From Bolinopsis microptera (lineage: Eukaryota; Ctenophora; Tentaculata; Lobata; Bolinopsidae), in contig NC_087082.1 of the NCBI RefSeq assembly GCF_026151205.1, positions 2,322,001 to 2,386,000 of the forward strand: a stretch of 64,000 nucleotides of DNA. The letters are read 5' to 3'. The position numbers and the translations under genes are program-made. Positions 25,501-34,500 of this stretch are shown in pieces (the stretch's first letter is position 1; each line of letters starts with the position of its first letter). The notes beneath the pieces were generated by a model. It worked only from the letters and a program-made list of their open reading frames with translations. It did not search any database and was not told the origin of the DNA.

Positions 25501-28500
25501 TTGGCCTCATTTATGACACGTGTTTCATAACTAAGTTTAGGTTGTGTGTTAGTGGGTAGCCTGAGATGTTGTTGCGAAGAGTTACTTAGTTTAAAAGTGG
25601 TAACGATAGCAAGATGATCCGATAAATCCACCGTTACAACGTTACTGCTTATTGTGTTACTTATATTATTTGTGTAGACATGATCAATTAAGGTAGCACT
25701 ATGATCGGTGACTCGTGTCGGCCTTGAAACCGTCTGAACAAATCCATACTTGGCAAGGAGGTCTATGAGGTTCTGTCCAGAAATATCAGTTTTGAATTTT
25801 ATAAGATCAATGTTCGCGTCCCCAAAAAACATAATATGCTTGCGAGAATGTCTGTCTAGACCTCGTAGCACCTTTTCCAAAGAATTTAAGAAGTTCTGAG
25901 TACCTTTAGATGGGGACCTGTAAAAGTTTATCAATACTTTTGTTTGGTTTGTGCCTTTGCAATTATGCACCTTAACTAATTGAAATTCAGCGCACGTGTC
26001 TTCGGGATCTGTGGTTGCCTTAAGATTTTCTATATTTTCGGGATCACAAACCCTCTTATTAATGTAAATTACAAGGCCACCACCTTTTCCTGATTTGCGT
26101 AATGGTTCCTGAACAATAGGCTCGTAAAACCCTTCAATTATAATGTCGGAGATTCCATTTGGTAATTTATCTAACTTCAAATTGGTTTCGTTAAGACACA
26201 AAACGTCATACTTAGTATAACTGTCGATTTCTTCACGGAAGTATGTGATGTTCTTTACTAATGATCGCACATTAAGAGAAAACACTTTCAGTTCATCACG
26301 GGAGGAACTTTTAATGTTCGATGGTTGCTGATACTTACAATTGGTTAATATATCGCTGATTTCGTTCCAGTATTGGTAACTTTCATCGTTATCCTGATCT
26401 AAAGCGTTACCAATCAAATCTAAACCATGTGAGCGGTCGTATGGATTGAAAAGAGCAGTGATTCGGCTGCTACAGTCCATAAAAAGATCATAAGATGTCA
26501 CATAATAACCTGGGATTAACGACTCACAGCACTTTATGCAGCCTAAATTATCTCTAAAGCACTTTTTATGAATGTACTCATCGCACCATGGACAAAACCT
26601 AATGTTTAATCTAGAATAACAAAACCCGTTACAGGCCATGCACTTTGTTTTAAAATTAGTCTTGTTAACACTACTTTTTTTATTCGTCGGGACATCAGAT
26701 GCATTGATTGGGAGAATTGAGCTTATGCATTCATAGCAGAACCATGGGTTCCCAGAATTTATAATGTGCCGGGCATCGTTTTTTGATAGTTTCTGGCATT
26801 TTAAATGTTTACGTTCAGCACATAGGTCACAAATTAGGTCAGGAGAACTTTTAGGGATACGAACATAGCATTTGTCGCAATTGGGCTGTGAGCCGTGTTG
26901 CCTATGATTACTTCCCTCCACTTTCAGTGACAGAATAAAGTAAGAGTTGAAAACAGATTAGATAAATGAAATAAAAACTGAATAAAGAAAAATTGATATT
27001 AATATATAATCTGGTGGGTGTAGACAGTAGGCTGGTCAAATCCGTTTGCAAGAACTTTCAGTTCTGTGTGCAAGACAAGATCGTGACGGTTGGGCCTATT
27101 TACTACTTAAAAACTACAGATTATTGTCTGCTCAAAATCAACAGGCTCTGCAACTAGTTCTCTTAAAGAATTTGATAATAAATAACAGAAAAGATTGACT
27201 AATGCGAGGGGCGCACGGACTGTGGATCAGTCATAGTCTGTCAGAAGTCGGTAGTTGGGTAGATTGTCGATGTGATTTGTCGTTTTCTGTATCATGTGTA
27301 CAATGTAATAAGATGTAATAATATACAGTAGGCCTCGTATTTTGTTTTATAAATGGAGTATTAAACGATGCGATTAAGGGACTGTAATTAGAATGACTGA
27401 TAAGTGTAAAGCCGAGATTACTGATAAGGTGAAATGTTGTGACAGGTCTAAGTGAGTTGCGATAATATTAGTATTCGACGTGTTTTGAAATTGTTATGCT
27501 ACGTTGGCTTAATTTGAAATATGATTGCAGATCAGTCCTTTTACAAATTGATCATAGAAGTTGTATGTGTTTAACTCTCAGCCGAAACCGCAACTATTCA
27601 TATAGTTGTTGCATATATCTAAAAATGGACGTCTTAGAGGTAGTGATCCTTTACGAAATCCTAAGCTCAGTAAAATCAAATTTATCCAGCATGTCGTGAG
27701 AACGGATTTGCCAGTGTTATTTAAATGTAGGCCGTCCCGTGCAAGGTGGGGCAAACCGAAATTCAAATTGTCAAACAAAAGAAAGTTGGGCGAGCGTAGT
27801 GAGAGATGAACAAGCAGCTCGTTCAGGTTGTTAATACTGTCGTTCAGCTCATGGTAAGGGTCTGCATTCAAGTTGACTGGTGATATGGCGTCGAAGATGA
27901 ATTGAGTGCCAGAGTGACTTGTGAAATGTTTTAGGTGGTCATGCAGGGTCATAGGATCAGCATGACCGAATCTGAGGTCGTTCACTCCAGCACTGATGAG
28001 GACTAGATCAGATTGTTCAATTGAGGCTTGGTGTTGTGCTAAGTCTCTCAGATGGAAGAGATCTTCTCTGAACGCAATGATCGGCTCTTTGAGGAGAGAG
28101 CAGTCGAATGTACGGTTCTTGGAGTCAGACAGTATAAGAACTCGCCGAAGTCGTTTCGGTGTTGGGTGGTCCTTGAGTGGTGATGATAGGCCTGACGACA
28201 AGGAGCCTCGTTGGGGACGTCTGCTCTTCTTGACTGTACCGGGGTCCTCTAGCAGTCTGAAGGTAATGCTCAATCGGGGCCCCTCAAATTTCTCTTCAGG
28301 AATTCCTGGAACGGAGTGATCCCATTCATCCTGGCTTTGTCTGGACATGGTATAGAGAGAACCATGAGTAGCTGTGAATGTCTCCTTCTTGTACTCACCA
28401 GGGATCTTCCTCCGAAATACCACTTCTCTAGGACAGCCGAGTGACAGAGTGATGATGTTACTATCCCTACTGATACTGGGTTCGTTGTCTGAGTGGGGTG

Positions 28501-31500
28501 GAATGCAGGAGCGGGGAGAATCGTATGAGGTGACCATGGCTGAGTTGAAATTAAGATCTGGATATTCGGTCTTAAGAACATTAGCAATTTCACTCAAATA
28601 TGACGATTTTGAAATGTCTCTAGCATGATGGGAACCGCCGGAATAGCGATATGAGAACTGACCATAGTAGGCAACACGTCTATTAGGAAAAGTACGGTCA
28701 TAAGTTACGTCATCGTTCAGCGCAGAACTCGTAAATGTGTCAAAATGCGCACCATCAAGTGTCTCAAACGGTAGTGTACCTGAGTTTGTCGAGTTACCGT
28801 GTAGTCCTGGGCTGTGTAGTCGTTGGCTGGGCGGTGGGGGGATAGGCGTCTGCTGAGGGCTGCAGGGTGGTTGAATAGCTGTGGTAGTTGTTGAACTGAG
28901 AGTTTGGCCAATGTCTTTTTGAAGTCCTTTCAACTGCTTACTAGCGTCCTCCGTGTGCCTCGTAATGATTTCAGTTAAATTATCAACGCAATTAGATAAC
29001 AAGTTAAATAAAGAATCTTGTTCTTCGCCAATAAATTGTTGGAAATGCGCTCTTAGGGCCACACGAGCTTCGTCAATGTCCTTTTTACTACGAGTTTTAC
29101 GTGGCAGATTCTTGATAAATTCAGGATTCAAAATAAGGTTGCTCTCCCTCATTATCTGATCTTCATCTAGCTTGTCGACTAGCTCTAGGCTGGTCAGCGC
29201 TGAGAACCGTACTTTTGATTTAAATTAACAAGTCAATAGATATTTTTTCGTAGGATAATTAATCAAATTTACTGAATACTGAATACTGAATACTGAATAC
29301 TGAATACTGAATACTGAATACTGAATACTGAATACTGAATACTGAATACTGAATACTGAATACTGAACACATTAATTATAATTTACTACATATCGTGCCC
29401 AAAAACTGAGGCTACAGAAAACAAATACTCGATCTTGCTAGAGTATGTGGAGTAAAATGAACAGATATCGTGGAGTTGGGTATGGCAATTCCTTCGCCTC
29501 TTAGCGGGTGTCTTGCCAACACTCAACCTATCGATGCGAAAGTCAGTGATGACTTGCTGCTCTTTGATTGCTCTCACATACTCTTGAACAGAGGGCTTTG
29601 GGCGATGCACTCGGGATTTAAATCATTCATAACAGCTTTCTCGAAATCTACTAAAATGGTACCAGTGTCCACCGGACAATGCTGGTCAAAATAGTGCTTA
29701 ATAACATCTAAAACAAATTCATAAGTGTCCCCTTTCTTGTCACCACTTAAAATATAAACTAAAGGCACACATTTGTTGTCTAGGACTTCTCTTCGTTCTG
29801 GGGCTGCGAGGTCTGCTTCGTGGATGTGGGTTTTCGTACTCAATCTGAGAGAATCGTCTGAGAGGGATAGATAGCAGAGACACGGACACTTCGTAGGGAG
29901 TTTGTGCTTGCAGCACCGCCAGGAAGATGTGAGGGCTGAATCCTTGTTCTTCTTCCGACAGTAAGTGAATCCATCAGAGTCAAGTAGCTGTTGAGATCCT
30001 GTCCGACCAGAGATGAATTTGGAGAAGGTAGGCATGTTGATAGAATGTAAGAATGCGATACTATTGTCTTTCATCTTTCAGTATATATACCTAAGAACAC
30101 TTGATCGGCTCACTCTCCTTGCATGCCTTTGGCACGTACGTCTCACATCCCTTGATACGAGAACCCCCCCTTAAGCAAGAGCTCCCGTCCCTTGTGTGAT
30201 CTACGAGTCGAGCAGTCAGATCATGTTTACTTCTTAATGTACAGCTATGATTTACAGAATTGACATGTGAACTCTACCCTATATCTAGCTCATTTCTGGG
30301 TCTACTGATGGATCACATGGATGGATCACATCACTAATTATACGTCACACCACTAATTATACGTCATATGATCTGACCTCTAATAATGGAGGGCCCCCCT
30401 TTGTCGGCCTCCCGTTACTAAATATCACATACTTAAATGACAATGCTCCAGGACAGTACCAGTACCAGTACCAGTACCAGTACCAGTACCAGTACCAGTA
30501 CCAGTACCAGTACCAGTACCAGTACCAGTGTACCAGTGTACCAGTGTACCAGTGTACCAGTGTACCAGTGTACCAGGGACAAAAGGATTTCGCGATTATT
30601 TTGGCCAAAAATCGCGGTACCGCGAAATTTAACAGGCTATACATTAAACTATACATAAAATTTGTCGCGGAGAATGGGAAATTTCGCGATTTCGTACATG
30701 CCGCGAAATCCTTTTGTCCCTGCAGTGTACCAACTACCAGTGTACCAGTGTACCAGCGTTTGTTTATAGATATTCTATAGAATGTAAGGGGTGTAGCGTG
30801 TCCGGTGGTAAGCTTGACAAATTAGTGTTGTTACAAGTGGGGTAGCGATACCTTGCTAATAGTGGGGTAGCGATACCTTGCTAATAGGGCCATATCCGTC
30901 AATCATTCCTCTTTAGCTGACATCTCCCACGCGCACACTTATATTCTCCACAGGCAGTATATATCTGATAATGTCGGACTAGTTTCAGTAACTTCCCTCT
31001 GGACCGTTGTTAATAAACTATAATAAGCGAGAGTTTTTGATTAAGGATGTATTTTTTAGGATTACGTAGAGTAGTAAAACTAGAATAAAGTACCAGTAAT
31101 ACCACTTCGGAATAGTATATCCTAAACTAGAGTTCGTTGAAGTCTGGAATTACGAGCGAAGAAACATCTACTCCATAACATTAGTGGAAAGATAATTTTA
31201 ATGGTATTTTACTTTTCAGTTAAGGGATCTAGATTTTGATGGTAGAATATCACTAATCTTTCTTTTCAGATATCAACGAGTGTCTAAGCGACAAAACGAA
31301 CAAATGCCAACAGGAATGCACCAATGTAGAGGCAGGATATGAATGCCATTGCAAGTAAGTCTAATGGTTTCTGCGGAAATTTTTCTTTGCATTTGTATCT
31401 TACTTTGTCTGATTCATACAAAAAGTCTAACATTGGACAGGCTTATCTTATATGATATCCCAGTTTGCTCCAGAAACCCAAACCTTCCTGCAGCCCTGCA

Positions 31501-34500
31501 TGTTTTCAATAAGCCACTGTAACTGTATCATCTGTTATATATTTAGACCACACAAAACCACTTGGAGACCAACTCAGACTCATAATTGCTAGCATCTTAA
31601 CTTACAATTTGGGGTCCTTACGTCAAGGGATCATCAAACCGGCACCTATTTACGTCAGTTGCTGTATCCTACCCTCTGTTTCACCCTCAGTGCCAGCTAA
31701 TTGTGGCCTTTTTACCTGGGTTACAATCTTGTAGCCTGTTTAAACCTGGTTTATGCGCCTCTTACACACACTGTCTTGTACGTGGTGATGTCATTTCAGC
31801 GGCCCTCGGTTTAACGGAAATTCTAAAATCTGTCATTCGATAAGCGAGGAGTGTGAGCATGATTAGATTTAGCGATAAAGGTAAATACGGTAAGGTTTCT
31901 CTCATCATTTGCACACACGCAGGAAAGGGGCTGAGGTAATGTGATTTATCGCTGGCTGGAGGGCTGCAGGCACACTATTCAGTGTGAGAGAGGGAGGTCA
32001 TTCTCGGGCTCCATAATCTAATCATGAATTTGTGTGCACCTGTGTAATGTTCACTGGCGGGAAGATGACGTTAGCTCATGCACGGATTGGTATTTATTGA
32101 ATGTGATAATATAAAACAACAAGCCCTGAGAATAATGATGTGGTCACCTCGAGATATATGTAATGTGAACACGTTTTGGTTCCTTTAGAATCCCAGATTA
32201 GTCGTGGGTTTGCTCTTCCATAAAGATTATCATTTTGTGAAGGCCATTAAATCCTCATTTGAAGCGCGGAGTCTGTTCGATAAGTAAGGTAGATCATAAT
32301 TTAAGTAATAGATGCTGTCGAATCCTACTCATCCAATGTCAGACCTTTTATCTGTATGTACTTCCGAGTAAGATTTAAAATGTGCCTATAGGCCATTATA
32401 AGTTGAAACGAATGCTTAGCTCTTTAGCTTTATAACTAACAAATCAAGTAAGATGGTGTACTTATCTCTGCGCAATCTGTTTCATTTCACCGAAGAGTTC
32501 CTTGATAATTGCGCTCAAGCCGGGTAGAGGTTAACAATTCTTTCTACATTTGATGTCACAGAAGATGTCGAACATTGCTCAGCAAGCAGCAATGACAAAA
32601 GTTTATGTTTATGGGACAGTATTTGTCCCGTTTAGAATTATTGAAAGCACGCGACATATATTTAACTGATAAAGTTGATTGCGCGCATTACAAGCAGCTA
32701 CCGTGACGGGAAAGAGAATGATGCGCGCGCATTAAAACTGTCAACAATTATTGGGCATCCTGCCAACTGCATGCACCTGTCTCTTCTGCTGAGTGCCGAG
32801 TAACCTTATCTCCAATTTGCCAAACTATTCCAGTAACCAATGTATTACTAACTGCGGACCCTCCCAGGCCCGGTTATGTGTTGGACAAGGACAGCTACAC
32901 CTGCAACGATATCGATGAGTGCGCATGTGACGACGATAGTGGATGTGGGGGCTGTGAGCAACTTTGTGTTAACACTGAAGGCAGCTTTCACTGCAGCTGT
33001 AAAAGCGGTTACGTACCCCTCCGACGAGATGCTAGTCTTTGTGTCATTCCGGTAGGTTGAGTGCTGAAATTTATTAGAATATTTACAAGAGTGAATTCAA
33101 AACTACGTTGAAATTATTCAACGTAGTACTCAAATCGAAGTTCCATCTTCCACTGTCCAAAAAATGTATAAACGATCTACTACTTCAGTGGTCTAAGTTT
33201 GATCCTTGCTTGGCGGGCGAATGTTTGGACGTGAAGAATGCTGACTGTATACGAAGAGATAAAAACGAAACCTTCTGTCAGTGTAAACTTGGCTTTTACC
33301 AGGGGAACGATGATTACGGAAAGATGGAATGTGTTAAAGAGCACTGCGATGAGAACCCTTGTCCAGCTGGACACACTTGTGAAGGTTAAAATCTTTAAAA
33401 TAATTTGTTATTTTCCCGTATCAACAACCTAGTCAGAACAATTGTTAGTCTTGACTTTGAAGGAGCTGTCTCAGTCATTTCATCCTTAACGTTTTTTCAG
33501 AGAGGCCAGACGACAGAATATGTATCCCAATTGATGGTGAAGCTCCAGTTTCGAAGAACCAGAGCGGGGGTAACGATAGTGTTAAGAACATCATTATCAT
33601 CACTGTTGCTGTAGTGGTGGCTTGGTTCATCATTATAACCATCATAATACTGTAAGTATAATATCTACTTCAAGTTTTTAAAACTTTTTCTTCGAATTTA
33701 AATTGGTTTTTCTGAAACAATGAATAAAACTTAATAATTTCATCTTCCAGGATAATCAGGAAGAGGAGATTCAAGAAAAAGAAGCCCCGTCCTAATGGTT
33801 ACACGAACATAGCTGGTTACCCAGTCGTCCCATCTCTCCCCAACAATCTTCCAATGAACCGATCCAGCCTGGTACATAACTCTTTCTTTTGTTTAAGTAT
33901 CAACAATTTCATGTTCCAGAAACCAAGAACCGTAATGAGCACCACCAACACCAAATCTCAGTAATTACCCCAGTATTTAACTGATGTTCCTTTTCAGCTG
34001 GATAACCCGATATACCATGCTAGTTCATACACAGCACGGGAATCTGGCGAGCACGAGTACGAAGAGCTCGACAAATTGGGCCACCGTCGCAAGAAGTTTG
34101 CCAGCAACAGTTACGATCAGGTACGCGTAGCTTTGCAGAGAATTCGCTGTTGCGTTTAGCTTTGCAAGTTTGCGCCGGAGTGCTGCGTAGCTTTGCCAAG
34201 TTTGCATCTAGAGTTCATGTAGCTTGGTTAAGTTTGCGCGAGTGTTTGGGTTTGCAAAAAGTTTGTAGCCTTGCACTTATTTTGCTGAATCTTGCGAGTT
34301 GTGCTACTGATTACTGAAATTCTTTTTCGTTCTGCTGCTCCTGGACCTGGGTTTGTTTTGATTTCAAAACTATTTTGCTGCAATTTCAGTATAGATGAGC
34401 AACCGTATTACTTCTCTACTTTGCAATCTTTACAAGACATTTATCTTTAATAACTCTGAAATCGGTACAAAGCTATTGTTCTTCTCTCCCAACAATAAAA

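Larger units (their letters stand above)
22874..29269 (-). mobile_element. Near-complete LINE with AlkB/esterase ORF1 and PHD/EN/RT ORF2
   Basis: Minus-strand non-LTR retrotransposon with two long open frames in LINE order: ORF1 (27578-29152), then ORF2 (23247-26960). The 3' end is placed at three GATT units (22874-22886) beside segment A, since terminal microsatellites are usual for CR1/L2-group LINEs. The 5' end is placed before the 7-bp repeat at 29270. Both boundaries are estimates, and no target duplication was found. PHD-type fingers in ORF2 and an esterase in ORF1 point to the CR1-like group. Both frames are free of stops, which suggests a young insertion. Confidence 0.8.
22731..30413 (-). 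mobile_element. Mutator-like DNA transposon, 7.7 kb, carrying a LINE
   Basis: The two ends are 92-bp inverted repeats (22731-22822 and 30322-30413) that differ at roughly six places, four of them in the outermost seven bases. The shared core starts GACAAAGGGGGGCCCTCCAT. Exact 9-bp direct repeats GTTACTAAA flank it (22722-22730 and 30414-30422), the duplication length typical of Mutator-like elements. The right part encodes a FLYWCH-finger/MULE transposase with internal deletions (29386-30074), so the superfamily call rests on ends, duplication and protein together. The remainder is mostly a LINE in the same orientation (about 22874-29269). Either the LINE jumped into the element or the element moved with it aboard. 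Confidence 0.85.
20540..31269 (+). other. Intron 6 (10.7 kb), transposon-filled
   Basis: Left to right: a CACGTG/CCAAT cluster (21083-21150), a foldback element (21503-21930), featureless DNA to 22721, the Mutator-like element with its internal LINE (22731-30413), a compound microsatellite interrupted by a hAT MITE (30454-30740) and a 25-bp duplication (30836-30888). All transposon genes run antisense to the host gene. Confidence 0.8.

Noticed and set aside
30357-30656. Frames of Tyr-Trp or Ser-Thr repeats
   Set aside because: Translations of the CAGTAC/CAGTGTAC microsatellite.
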